From contig NC_079519.1 in assembly GCF_000801105.2 (NCBI RefSeq), positions 13,328,668 through 13,392,667 on the forward strand: a DNA stretch of 64,000 bases, written 5' to 3'. The stretch comes from Raphanus sativus. Lineage: Eukaryota; Streptophyta; Magnoliopsida; Brassicales; Brassicaceae. The stretch's first letter is position 1; each line of letters opens with the position of its first letter. The notes under the pieces were generated by a model that saw only the letters and a program-made list of their open reading frames with translations, ran no database searches and was not told the origin of the DNA. Positions 47,291-59,625 of the stretch are shown piece by piece. Both the position numbers and the translations under genes were made by a program.

Positions 47291-47890
47291 CTATGATTCG
47301 CCCAGAAAATATTCTCCTCTTCATCTGTCATGAGTTTGTCGAATGGAGAGTCTTCTTGAGACGTGCGGCTTCTTGGATGCACGTCAGCATCTTCCTCCGA
47401 ATTATCGGATTGATTGCTGGGATCCCGATTGACACGCTCGACTTCATTATCCTATGTATCCCCTTCTGGATGTGGAGGGTTTTCAAAGTCTTTCCGATTT
47501 TCGATAGGGGTTGTTTCGCTAGGTTTTTTTCCTGACGGATTTCCCCACGAGTTTCCAGGCCTGTCGACTGGAGTAGCGAAGTCGAGTTTTTCCTGCGGAC
47601 CTTTGTGGTCCCGTGGGGGAGAACTGCTCGGGTCCTTGCTGTTAAGGTTTCAAACTGTCTAGCAAGGAAACCCACGAACTTATATTATTCCTCCGACCTT
47701 TTCTCGTATGCGGAGATCCTCTTTTTAAACTTCTCGAGTGTCGCGGCGTTTACGTTAGCGTTAAAAGCGGAGATGTTCGCTGCTGGAGTGCTGAGATTTT
47801 TGTCTGCGCCTCCGTCGCCACGAGCTTGTAGGTTGGTATGATCGTCAGTTGACATATCTGATCGAGCATTTGCACCTGAGAGTTAGATTG
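47290..47890 (-). pseudogene. Tat-type gypsy gag N-terminal remnant
   Basis: Minus-strand pieces: an N-terminal [11 protein letters not shown] region (47890-47750), a KFKKRI-like coiled segment, TLTARTRAVLPHGTTKVRRK (near 47640), then [12 protein letters not shown] near 47310. The pieces are in several frames with stops. They lie directly downstream of the LTR at 47895-48981, so this is the 5' part of a Tat element facing left. Confidence 0.65.
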
Positions 47891-47894
47891 ATCG

Positions 47895-48981
47895 AGGGAA
47901 CCGAAATTCGCACCGTCAATTTCCATTAAATTAGGAAAGTCAAGAAACCCTAACTTTTCCAGAGGTCCTGAATTTCTGCTAAGGTAAGCGTTAAGCAATG
48001 AGATAATGAAAAATAGACGAGACTTATGAATTGAAATAAACGAAAAAAGAGAGCAAGGGGATTTTAATTCCGGATTTGCGTTTAAGCGTTTACAGAAGGT
48101 AAGTGCCTTGGCCACAAGAGCTGCTGGCGAAGTTCTTAGTTTTAGCAACCTAAGACTGCATAAACCTAACTGAGTCGCAGCTTGATAAAAAAACAAAACA
48201 ATTGCCTAATGTCTATGTACTAAATTTGCTAGATGTGAAAAAGTTCTCCATGTGCCTCTCGCCTTGGACTCTCTTATATACTCCCCCTAGGTCGGTTTGG
48301 TCTTCCTTTTTTCCGTCAGGCCCAAGTTTATCTCTTTGCGGTCAATTTTTCTTCGATCTTCATAAAAATCCTCGAAACTTGACATTTATCTTCTCGTGCA
48401 AATAAAAGATAAATCGTCATAGTATTTGTCAGCTCATTCTCGTCAAAGATCGCAAGTGGGCTTTTAGTTGCATTTTAGATCTCTTTAGGACGTTTGTTGA
48501 CTTTTACGCGTTTTTACGATTTCTTCGAGAAATTGTCTTTAATATGACGCCGGTTTAATACAAGTCTAAATCAATCGTATTGCAAAGGAAGTTGGTGTTT
48601 CGAGCTAACCGTTGCCATATGGCGACCCAGACTTGCGTTGTCCCGGTCGCCATATGGCGACCTAGGGTTGTGATGTCCTGGTCGCCATATGGCGACCCAG
48701 GGTCATGATGTCCCGGTCTCCATATGGCGACCTTAGATTGTGGCATTCCGGTCACCATACGGTGAATCGGGCGCATGATGCCGTGATTGTTTTTCTGAAC
48801 AGGTCGAACATTTTCGATGTTAGTATTCTCAGACGTCGATTTCGAGTTTAATGATAAGATATTTCCAGAACTTATCGTGAAATTTTATTTTTTAAACATT
48901 ACACTAGAGTTATTTTGTCCAAGAATTATTTTCCGAGGATTTTTGGCATTGATTCCGCCGTGACCGATTTTGAGCCTAACA
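47895..48981 (-). mobile_element. Tat-type LTR, minus strand
   Basis: It starts at 48981 with TGTTAGGCTCAAAATCGGTC, the counterpart of TGTTGGGGTCAAAATCGGTT at 63048, and ends near 47895 with GAATTTCGGTTCCC. TATATAAG on the minus strand is at 48273-48280. It carries a palindromic minisatellite at 48605-48785. It lies against Athila 3' sequence (48982 on), so it probably inserted into an Athila element. Confidence 0.75.
48605..48785. repeat. Palindromic minisatellite, GTCGCCATATGGCGAC
   Basis: About five units of about 36 bp. Each has a GTCGCCATATGGCGAC palindrome (or a variant) separated by CAGGGTTGTGATGTCCCG-like linkers. It lies within the U3 side of the Tat LTR. Confidence 0.85.
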
Positions 48982-49540
48982 TAGTACATTGAAACACCTC
49001 TAAGGTTAGTATTGACTCCTTATCACCTATTCATATTTGCAGAAGTGAGAGTAATGATTTTAAATTATTTGAGTCTTTGCTGCTTTCAAACCTCCTATGT
49101 AAGAGTACTCCGTGTTTTACTAAGGACAAGCAAAAGGATAAGTCTTGGGAGTTGATATACCATGGATTTTACCAGTTTTTACCATGGTATATAGTAGTTT
49201 TAGAGTCTATTATATATGTTTTGGATTCTTTTTAGAATTTTTACAGGTTCAGGTATATTTTGGAGCAATGTTGTGATTATGGAACATTTTGGAGCTAAAG
49301 ATAGAGGAAACTCATAGTTGTTCAAGGTACCATATATGGTTTCAGGAAATCAAGATTATTGAGATAAAATCTAAGGGGATGTGAATGATTTTTCTAGAAC
49401 TCGAATCTAATGTAAAGATATCCAACTGTCATTGCAAGTCGATCTAATAAATTATCTAAGTCCATTATTCTACCTTTCTATTGTTGATTGACACTATTTT
49501 AGACCGGTTTATTTTCCTATTGTATTATATAAGTTCGCTA
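48982..49540 (+). mobile_element. Athila 3' internal end and 3' LTR, plus strand
   Basis: 48982-49154 ends with GGACAAGCAAAAGGATAAG and TTGGGAG, the Athila-type pre-LTR sequence. The LTR starts at about 49155, TGATATACCATGGATTTTACC (first 20 bases given without the last). Its right limit is uncertain because an opposite-facing LTR follows. Confidence 0.6.
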
Positions 49541-49549
49541 ACTTCCTAG

Positions 49550-50315
49550 ACCAGCTGTCGTATGTATCTAACAACCTAGCTCAAGAGAATTAATTCAGGC
49601 GGAGAACCTACTGTCATAGTTTTCTACAATCCTAAATTCAGGGTTCTAATTAGCTACTGTAAAATACGAGCAGTAATAACAATTATGATGGATATACTAC
49701 GAATTCACCCTAGCAATTCTTAAGTTTTGGCTAATCCATCAAAACCCTAATAAAATCATAAATCTAAAAATAGAAATTACTCAGGTATAATAAATCAAAA
49801 CATATCATAGTCTGAATATAATGTATAAATAGATAAGGTTAGAAAAAACTGAATTTTCAATACAAATCTCTGTAGTCCTAGATCTTCTCCCCAACCTATT
49901 ATAATTCCTAAAATTGTATGATGTGAATAATAGAATGTAAAGGTGTGGTCTAAAACTTTTGTATTGTCCAAACAATGTCAAACATTAAAAATATTAGGTA
50001 AACGTCGGCCAGAGGTAATATTGTAATAAAGTGGATCTTCTGGGCTCAAGTCAGCCCTGAACAAGTCACCCGTCTTCTCGCGTCAGTGTCTATCTACAAC
50101 AGGAGGTCTGTATCGATCGACAGTCTATCTAAATGTCGACTCTGGCTGATTTGTGGAATAGCTACGAGTTTCTTCTATCCTTAGCTCAAAAATGCTCCAT
50201 AATCTCTACATTACTCCAAAATATACCTTGATCAGAATAAACTCTAAAAAGACTCCAAAATACATATAGTAGACTCAAAAAAGGTTATATACCATGGCTG
50301 AAAACTGGTAAAATT
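49550..50315 (-). mobile_element. Athila LTR, minus strand, start truncated
   Basis: The minus-strand sequence AATTTTACCAGTTTTCAGCC at 50315 downwards parallels the LTR at 49155. It holds one TCGATCGA (50113-50120). Its start is replaced by a Tat LTR end at 50316. The two Athila LTRs face each other around 49545. Confidence 0.6.
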
Positions 50316-50645
50316 TGTGGGAACCGAAATTCGCACTGTCGATTTTAGTGAATAGAGGAAAGCAAAGAAAACTCTACTTTCCTTGAGATCCGGATTCTCT
50401 AGGAGAGCCTACGACAAGTGACCAAATAAAATTTTATTTTTATCGTAAAGTTTCAATGGTAACTCCAATTGATATGAAAAAGGGATAGTTTGGGTAAGAC
50501 TCGAAGGAGAGAGCTACGAGGGTGAGACGAGAGTGCATAATGTCGAGGAGGTGAGGTCGCCTGCTGGCGACCTGGACGAAATTATCCTGGGGATCCACCA
50601 AATACCGAATTACCTGCAGGTTCCAATTTCACGAAGCTGAATTGA
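50316..50645 (-). mobile_element. Tat-type LTR 3' fragment, minus strand
   Basis: It begins TGTGGGAACCGAAATTCGCA on the plus strand, which is the reverse complement of the Tat LTR 3' end (as at 58690-58707). It includes GTCGCCTGCTGGCGAC at about 50550, a relic of the palindrome array in the LTR at 47895-48981. It is only a fragment. Confidence 0.6.
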
Positions 50646-50649
50646 TGAG

Positions 50650-51735
50650 AGAGTCCATTGTAAGATCCGGGTAAATGTTATGCTCATTTTTTTTGCTGGT
50701 CTCGGGCGAGAGATTCGGAGGCATGGATCATTCTATACTGATATGATCGATCCTGATTCCACCCTATTGATTAGTCCTTTTCTAACCAGAGACCTAGCAT
50801 ACATAATACTCCACCAGCCGTATGACGGGGACTATGATCTAATCGGTTCCAGGGGTGAAGAATTCATGTAATACCGACCTTTAAAAAATTGAGAAAATAA
50901 AGTATTTGGCTTCTCTATCAGACGCCATAACTGCTTACCAAGCATAGCCGTGTTAAAATATATGAGGTATTTAAATCCAAAACCTCCTTCATCCTTATTG
51001 ATACATAATTTGTCCAATGATTTCCAATGCATGCATTTTGTACTTCCTCCTGGACTCCACCAAAATTGTGCCACCGCACTCGTCAATTTCTTTGTAATTG
51101 CCTTTAGTAAACAATAGCAAGACATCACATGATTTGGTAAAGTTGTGACCACAGATTTGATGATCACTTCCTTTCCTCCATTTGTGAAAAACTTAAAAGT
51201 CCAACTATTAACCATTTTATTTAAGCGATCTTAGATAAAACCAAAAAATTGTATCTTCGAACCCCCAAGACTTTCTGGCAGTCCCATGTAAGATCCCATC
51301 TCTCATAAGTTCTGAATTCCTAAGATATCCCACAACTCATGTTGACTAGATTCTTCAATCCTATGTTCAAATTGAATCGATGATTTTGGAAGTTTATTAG
51401 TTGACCCGATACAGCCTCATACTCTTTTAAGAGCCTGAGAATAGTTTGACACTCTTCTTTTTGTGCCTTACAAAAGAAGAGGCAATTGTCAGAAAATAGC
51501 AAATGAGATATCGATGGACATGCTCTAGCCACCTTCATTCCCGTTAATTTTTTTTTCCTCTCTCAGCCACTTTGATGTTTGCTATTAAAGCCTTTGTGCA
51601 CATGATAAATAAATAAAGGGATAAAGGAAATTCTTGACGTAAACCTCTTTGTGATATTATGAGTCCTCGTGGTTGACCATTTAGTAATACCTAATATTGA
51701 ACTGATGAGATAACTATATCATTAATTTGTACCTA
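50650..51735 (-). pseudogene. LINE reverse transcriptase C-terminal remnant
   Basis: Read from 51735 downwards on the minus strand: LLNGQPRGLIIS, MCTKALIANIKVAE, ISHLLFSDNCLFFCKA (catalytic FADD altered to FSDN), YEAVSGQLINFQ, then NGGKEVIIKSVVTTLPNHVM, GGFGFKYLIYFNTAMLGKQL and finally YGWWSIMYARSLVRKGL near 50690. The order fits plant LINE ORF2 from the RT palm to the zinc-finger region. Frame changes and stops show decay. Confidence 0.8.
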
Positions 51736-51739
51736 CAAA

Positions 51740-52360
51740 TTGATGTATATCACAACTAGAAATGCTATAGTTGGGCCTATTCTCTCGTAACCTATTTGAA
51801 CCCAAGACCTAACAATGGAACTACTCAGACATCACTAAGCAATTCATAACAACAGCAAGGTAAATATAAAACTGCATATATAAATAGATAGATAATAATG
51901 GAGTTCAAATCACAAATCTCTTTGGAACTTCTCTCCAACTCTATTAAAATCCTAAAACCTTTGTGCTGTGAAAACAAGAGAACAAGAAAGCATGCTTTTC
52001 CTAAAACACATTGGCAAGCTATATATTAGGTTAAAAACTCGTCAGGGGAAATCTTGTAATTTGGTGAAGTTTTAGGCTATAAGTCGGCTGGAACCAAACA
52101 TGCTTCTGCGCGCTTCGCTGTCGATCGATCACACAGGATGTGCATCGATCGATTATTGTATCCGAATGTCGACCTTTGATGTTGCTCGATGGTCAGCTCG
52201 GATGATTTCTCTTTTTATCTCCAAAATACTCCAAAAACATCACTTCTTCCAAATTACTCATGAACCTATAAATATACTAAATAGACTCTGAAATATAATA
52301 ATTAGTTAGTAAAACACTTATATACTATGACTAAAAATGGGTAAAATCCATGGTATATCA
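51740..52360 (-). mobile_element. Athila 3' LTR, minus strand
   Basis: It starts at 52360 (minus) with TGATATACCATGG, right after AAGTCTGGGGAAGT (a polypurine-like tract, 52361-52374). It includes two TCGATCGA motifs (52121 and 52145). The end near 51740 is set by where the LINE remnant resumes. Confidence 0.65.
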
Positions 52361-53684
<1,324 letters not shown>

Positions 53685-56255
53685 TTACCTCCCACTCAGC
53701 GCTTTGTTATAGTCATTTAACTTGACTTTGGAGGTGATTTGGCTAGTAATGTGGAAAGCATGTACTTGCTGGGACCAAGTCTCCATCTCTTCTCTGCTTT
53801 TGTTGAACCATGTACCAGTGAAGTCTCTCATTGCTTCATCTCCTCTGCGCCACTTGTTCTTCATTTTTGCAGAAGTATTCTCTATCTTCTGCAACCTTTC
53901 TCCAAGACTCTCAATGTTGAACTGATGCCTCACAAGTTTGGCGTATGTGTGATCTGAGGTATCCTCTCAATGGTTGATTATATCAGACTGATCTTCTGAT
54001 GTCACCTTTGTTATTAGCTCTCCTCGGTCTATTGTTGTGGCTTCGTCGATCGATTTTCTCTTGTATCTGCCGGTCTATATTTTGATGCGTCTGTCGATCG
54101 ATGTTGATGCATCTGGAAGACTTGCTATGTACCTCTGAATCTCCACTATCTCCCTCTGCAATGCTTCTGTGTGTGCAGTCAAAGATCTGATGGTGATGTC
54201 CCATGGGAAATAGATGTCGTCACATCTCTTATCAAGTCTGTCCTCTAATGCTCCCAAGATTTCGTAGATCTCTTTTACTAACTGATCAATCTCTGCTTTG
54301 GTCGAACGTTTCGGTCGATCGATGCTGATGTTGCTTCTTCGGCCACACAATGAGTTTGAATCATGGCTATGTCATGTCTCATCTCTTCCATGCGGGTAGT
54401 CAACCAACTAATGCTGTCATTCAGTGGATAGTAGACACCATCAAGCTTCATCTGGAAATTACATTCTGTTCTTCCATAAGCTCCAAAGATTCCATGAGTT
54501 ATCTCATTGATCTCATCCTTGGTGTAGATTTCTAGTACTAGCTTGGTATGTGTGAATGACTCTGCATGTTCTGGAAGACATATGTAAGAGCGCTCATCCA
54601 TTGATGCTCTTTTAAGTAGATTTCTGATGTCATCCTTTAATACAGTGATGATGTTGCCGTCTACTCCTCGTGCATATCCATACTCATCTCTGTAGATATC
54701 AAACTCATCTTTCTATTCCTAGTGGAATCTTTTTACTTCATAACAGTTGTCAGCTCTTTTTCCAAATTCGGGAAGTCTGCTGATTGATGTTGGGACTGAT
54801 TTGTCGATCGATGATTGGTTCCGTGTTTCATTATGGTTCTCGAAACAAATCCCTACTCCACAAGCTGTAGCAAAAAGCTCGTATGGAATCCTTTGTTAGT
54901 ACTCTGGATTGTTGCGTTGTTGCATGAAAAGATTTTCTGGTCCATTAGCCATCTGAAGGATGTCTGCAATGTCCTATCTGGATACTTGGAGAAATTGTCC
55001 ATCCAATGCTTGTGCATAGCCTTTTGGATCCCTGAAAATACCAAACTCATCCGGTGTTAGAAACTTATGATACGTATTATCGTTTGCTTGTACATCGAAT
55101 CGTGGGTTTGTATTATTGTCCATCGATGTGGTATTGTTGCTATCGATCGATGGTCGTATGTTTATTGTTTGGGAACGACTGAAGCGAGCTCCTTCTCCAC
55201 AAGCCTTTGCAAAGAGTGAATCTGCATCTGAATGTTCCTGGAGGTTGAAGAGTTCCTCTGTAGTGAAACATTCATTAAACTCATCTGCACGTGGCTCATG
55301 TATTGCTGTCTCTACTGCATAGCTCTCCTGATAACAATCATCTGCCCAACTACCAATTGAGTAATCTCCTTCTTGCGCATGGTTGATCTCAGTGTCGATC
55401 GATATGTAGTTGGTTGTGTTGGTCAATGCTCGTGCACGTTCTGCTTGTTGATGATGAGTGTCGATCGATGTTGTGCAGCCTTTATCGATCGATGTCACAT
55501 TCCTTATCCCAATGGAATGGTGTAGAACTCTATCTTCCTCTATAAGAAGACTATGATACTCTATAGATCTTTCCTCCTCGTAATCCTCATCATACTCATC
55601 AATGTACGGTGATGTTATAACAGCTCCTAGTGCGAAACTCTGATAGTAGTGTATTGGCCAATCGTCACGTTCTGATGTAGGCGAACTGTCGATCGATTCT
55701 TCTAAGTGACTGTCGATCGATTGCTGATTGTTGTCACTGTCGATCGATGTTGAAGTGTGTGTGTCGATTGTTGCCGAATATTCTATCTCGTACCCAGATC
55801 CACAGTGGCATGCTGCTATGAATCTTGGATCTCCAATCTCTAAGCAGGACGTCAGTGGCTTGACAACTCCCACTGGATCATAGTAGATATTCAGATCTAT
55901 GTGTGTCAGATACAACTGATTGGTCTGCATGTTGCATACTGCTCCTACTGTAGCCATGAAAGCTCTCCCAAGTAGTACAGAAGAATTCCAGTTCAGCTTG
56001 ATATCTAGAGCATGAAAATAAACTGGAACTAAGGCATTACCAATCTACACCTCAAGGTCTCTGATGATTCCTCCTGAGTTCCTCTAAGAACAGTCCACAA
56101 TAGTGCATTCAATCCTCTGAAGGCTTTATCTTCAGACCTAGCCGGTTTGCCATAACCTTTGGTAGTATGCTGACTGATGTTCATGTGTCAAATAATGCAT
56201 GTGAGAACTCAATCCCTTTCACCAAGCATCGTATTACAGACTTCCCATGATCACT
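53685..56255 (-). pseudogene. Athila-type protease and SID-motif linker remnant
   Basis: At the 5' end on the minus strand (56255-55958), broken frames resemble an aspartic protease (SHALFDT, PKVMANRLGLK). 55957-54974 is an open 327-codon stretch starting MATVGAVCNMQTNQLYL, full of acidic residues and repeated SID/SIDS/SIDT tripeptides. Further pieces follow: 54601-54278, 54350-54075 and 53933-53685 (GERLQKIENTSAKMKNKW, RRGDEAMRDFTGTWFNKS, ALSGR stop). SID codons come from TCGATCGAT motifs. The frame is broken between the pieces, and no RT or integrase follows. Assigning it to Athila rests on the LTR and pre-LTR sequences next to it. Confidence 0.65.
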
Positions 56256-56261
56256 CTTTGA

Positions 56262-56742
56262 TAGGCCATGGATTTTACCTACTTTTAACTATGGTTTATA
56301 AGTGTTTTGACTACTAATTATATTATTATAGAGTCTATTTATTATACCTATGGGCCAGTAGTGATCTGGAAGAAAGTGATGTTTTAGAACATTTTGGAGA
56401 TAAAAGGAGAAACTACCTGAGCTGACTATCGAGCATGCAAGAGGTCGACATTCAGAGACAAATATTGATCGATGTACATCATGTACAATCGATCGACAGC
56501 GAAGCGTGGCCCAAGACTTCACCAAATTACAAGATTACCCCTGAGGAGTTTTTAACATAATATATATACTTTGCCAAAGTGTTTAAGGCAAAGAGAGATT
56601 TCTTGTATTCTTATTTTCACAGCAAAAGGTTTTCTAGGATTTTTAGAGTTGGAGAGAAGATTTAGAAAGATTTGTAATTGGAACTCCATTATTATCTGTC
56701 TATCTATTTATACAGTTTTCTTTACTTCTTATTGTTATGAAT
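56262..56742 (+). mobile_element. Athila LTR fragment, plus strand
   Basis: TGATAGGCCATGGATTTTAC at 56262 parallels the start of the LTRs at 49155 and 52360 (minus). Sequence as far as CTTATTGTTATGAATTC near 56742 matches 51850-52360 in reverse complement. It faces opposite to the ORF beside it and is cut off by a Tat LTR. Confidence 0.65.
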
Positions 56743-56745
56743 TCC

Positions 56746-58707
56746 GAAAAAAGTCTTGTATAATTTGAAAAGAAGTTCATACGACGTCATTCTCAAATTA
56801 GAATATCCAATTTACTCAACGAACAACAATCGGAAAACAAACGGCAAAACGAAAGAAGGTCGGAGCTTGATCTTATCAGGTCAACTAGCCATGGGATGAG
56901 CTCAGTTTTCCCAGTTCGCCCAAGGACAAGCTCACTTTGTTCTCCTTTGAGTCTAGATCGAAATGGCATTCGTTTCGCCTCAATCGGAGTTTCCATTGAG
57001 ATTTTACGAAAGAAACAAGACGCACGCCACAACCCTGGGCGCCGGGCGGCCAGACCAACTTCCCGTTTCTGCGCGCCGGGCGGCCAGACCGAAGTCCTGG
57101 GCGCCGGGCGGCCATACCAACATCCTGGGCGTCGGGCAGCCAGACCGATGTCCCGTTTCTGCGCGCCGGGCGGCCAGACCGAAGTCCTGGGTGCCGGACG
57201 GCCAGACCGAGATCCTGGGCTCCGGGCGGCCAGACCCATGTCCCGTTTCTGCCCGCCGGGCGCCCAGACTTCGATCTTGGGCTCCGGGCGGCCAGAATTC
57301 GATCCTGGGCGCCGGGAGACCAGACCGACGTCCCGTTTCTGCGCGCCGCGCGCTCAGACCTCGATCCTGGGCGCCAGGCGGCCAGACCCGTCTTGGCGAG
57401 GGCTTCGATTTGATATCTTGATCGTTTTCTGGGTCCTCATGGTTTGAGAGAACGGCCTCTTTGAAGTTCCAAGGCAGATTCCTTTGCGTTCGTCCTGCCC
57501 AAACTTAGATCAATTCCCGTGACTTCCGTATACTTTCGTATGGTCGTGTCATCTCCGCTACAGACATAGTGTCTCTCGGTTCGTCTCGATCGAAGTTATC
57601 ATCGAAGTTCTACGACTAAAACTGAGAAGGTTGTTTTTCTCGTAAAGTGTATCGTGTAATACAAGAACGATCGACTTGAACATCGATTCTTTAAGCTATA
57701 CGATTTGTTTTGCGGAGAAAGAAAATCTTTCCGAGAAATCGTATAAACGTTCAGTCTTGAAACATGCCCACAGACTCACTTACGATTTTAAGGGTCCATG
57801 CCCAACAAAGCTATGACGGTTTATTTTATTTCCCGAAAATAGGATAAATGTCAAGTTTCCGAGGATAAATGTACAGTTTCCTGATAAACATGTAGATCGA
57901 CGAAAATAGAAAAAGCCCGATTCGCGACAGATCTGGCCCAAAGAGAGGATAGACCGACATAGGAGGAGTATATAAAGAAGCTTGGGGCAATGAGAAGAGA
58001 GGAGAGAAAATCCAAAAATGAGAGAGGAGAGAGCAGATCCGAGATTTTAGACTTAGAGAACTTAGAACTTAGGTGGTTAGACTAGCAAGGCAGGACCTAG
58101 AACGTCTGGTCACCTCTCGTTCGATTTTCATCTTGTCCGCAGACTTCCGTTCCTCTCGGAAGGATCTAACGATTCTTCAACTTAGAGTTCCGCACATAGA
58201 ATCCCTAGGCATTATTCTCGACATGCCCGTTTTTATGACCAACGCTCATACTAGACGAACTCCGCCAGGCAGTTCGATCTCTTGTTCAAATCTTTCAAAC
58301 TGAACTACGTCCGACTTGATCATCGAAAGGGGTACGTAGGCAGCCTTTCTTAAGGTCCAGTCCCAAATCTTAACAAAACTTTTCGTATCTTTTTCGTCTT
58401 TTGTTATGGAGCCGCGACTAGATTAGGGTTAAGGTTTTGAGACGGCAAGAACTAGGAAAATCGCTGAAAGTTCTCGCAGTCAAAGCTTTTATAATCTTTT
58501 ATAATCATCGCAACGCTCTTACGCAAATTCGAAACATAGATCTGCTTTCCGTAAAACTCGTTTTGTTATCTTTCTATATTTCCGCATTTGTTCGGACACT
58601 TGTCGTTGGCTATCGCAGAGAATCCGGACCTTCAGGGAAAGTCGGGTTAACTTGGCTTTTCTCCATTTTTTTCATTAAAATCGACGGTGTGAATTTCGGT
58701 TCCCACA
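56746..58707 (+). mobile_element. Tat-type 5' LTR, first 60 bp missing
   Basis: It matches the LTR at 63048 from AAAAAAGTCTTGTATAATTTG on. It ends GAATTTCGGTTCCCACA at 58707. TATATAAA lies at 57969-57976, and a GC-rich minisatellite at about 57020-57400. Its first bases are replaced by an Athila LTR fragment at about 56743. Confidence 0.8.
57020..57400. repeat. GC-rich minisatellite in the 5' LTR, core CGCCGGGCGGCCAGAC
   Basis: Alternating units, one with CCTGGGCGCCGGGCGGCCAG and one with GACGTCCCGTTTCTGCGCG. It is strongly CpG-rich in an AT-rich setting. Long frames on both strands here come from the repeat and are not genes. Confidence 0.9.
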
Positions 58708-58950
58708 GTTCGGCGCTAGTAGGAGGGGGGGGACAGATTACTCTTACTCTTAAAAACGGGCATGTCGAAATATGAAAGAAAAAACTCGCAGCTCGTATCA
58801 ACGTTGGTAAACAACTTTAGCGTAACTGCCCTTACGGCCAACGCCAATGCAAACGCCGCAGTGCTCGAGAAAATAAAAAAACCTAGTCGCGGCTTTTCAC
58901 GACAGGAAGAGCACGAAAACGAGCTCGCAACTTCTCTATCAAGATAGCAA
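58708..58950 (+). pseudogene. Primer-site region and gag start remnant of the Tat element
   Basis: 58708 on reads GTTCGGCGCTAGTAGGAGG, the expected primer-site neighbourhood just after the LTR. 58762-58947 encodes a short gag-like piece (VTALTANANANAAVLEKIKK, RQEEHENELATSLSR) resembling the gag at 47290-47890. It stops at 58945-58947, and no more gag follows. Confidence 0.6.
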
Positions 58951-59144
58951 GGGCAACGATAAAATCTATCAAACCCCAAGAAATTCGTATAGTTACCGAG
59001 TTTTAGAAATCTCGACGAGTAGGGGTTTGACCGAAAACTTTTTCTGAGAATTTCGCGGAAAATTAAAACTCGTTCTCCCCGAAAACATGGAGAAAACCTA
59101 AGTTACTCGCAGTCGAGAGAATGGATAACCGAAACAGGTCATCC

Positions 59145-59625
59145 AAGGAACACGTCCTGGGCGCCGGGCGTCCAGACCGACGTCCCGTTTCTGCGCGCCG
59201 GGCGCCCAGACTCACGTCCTGGGCGCCGGCGCCAGACTCACGTCCTGGGCGCCGGGGGCCAGACTCACGTCCTGGGCGGGGCGGCCAGACTCACGTCCTG
59301 GGCATAGGGCGTCCAGACCGACCTCCCATTTCTGCGCGCCGGGCGCCCAGACTCACATCCTTAGCGCTGCGCCCCCAGACTCACGTCCTGGGCGCCGGAC
59401 CTCCAGACCGACTTCCCGTTTCTGGGCGCCGGCAACCAGACTCACATCCTGGGCGCCGGGCGTCCAGGCACACGTCCCATTTCTGTGCGCCGTGCGCCCA
59501 GACTCACGTCCTGGGGGCCGTACATCCAGACCGACGTCTCGTTTCTGGGCATCGGGCGTCCAGACCGACGTCCCGTTTCTGCATGCCGGGCGGCCAGACC
59601 GAAGTCCTGGGCGCCGGGCTACGGG
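59145..59625. repeat. GC-rich minisatellite in the element interior
   Basis: The same unit family as in the LTRs (GGGCGCCGGGCGTCCAGACC, GACGTCCCGTTTCTGCGCG), but with its own variants such as CAGACTCACGTCCTGGGCGC. It lies between the gag remnant and the non-coding interior. Confidence 0.9.

Noticed and set aside
56793..57447. Long open frames on both strands (148-183 codons) rich in Arg, Pro and Gly.
   Set aside because: They are translations of the GC-rich minisatellite, open because the unit lacks stops. The same applies at 59121-59684 and 63329-63964.
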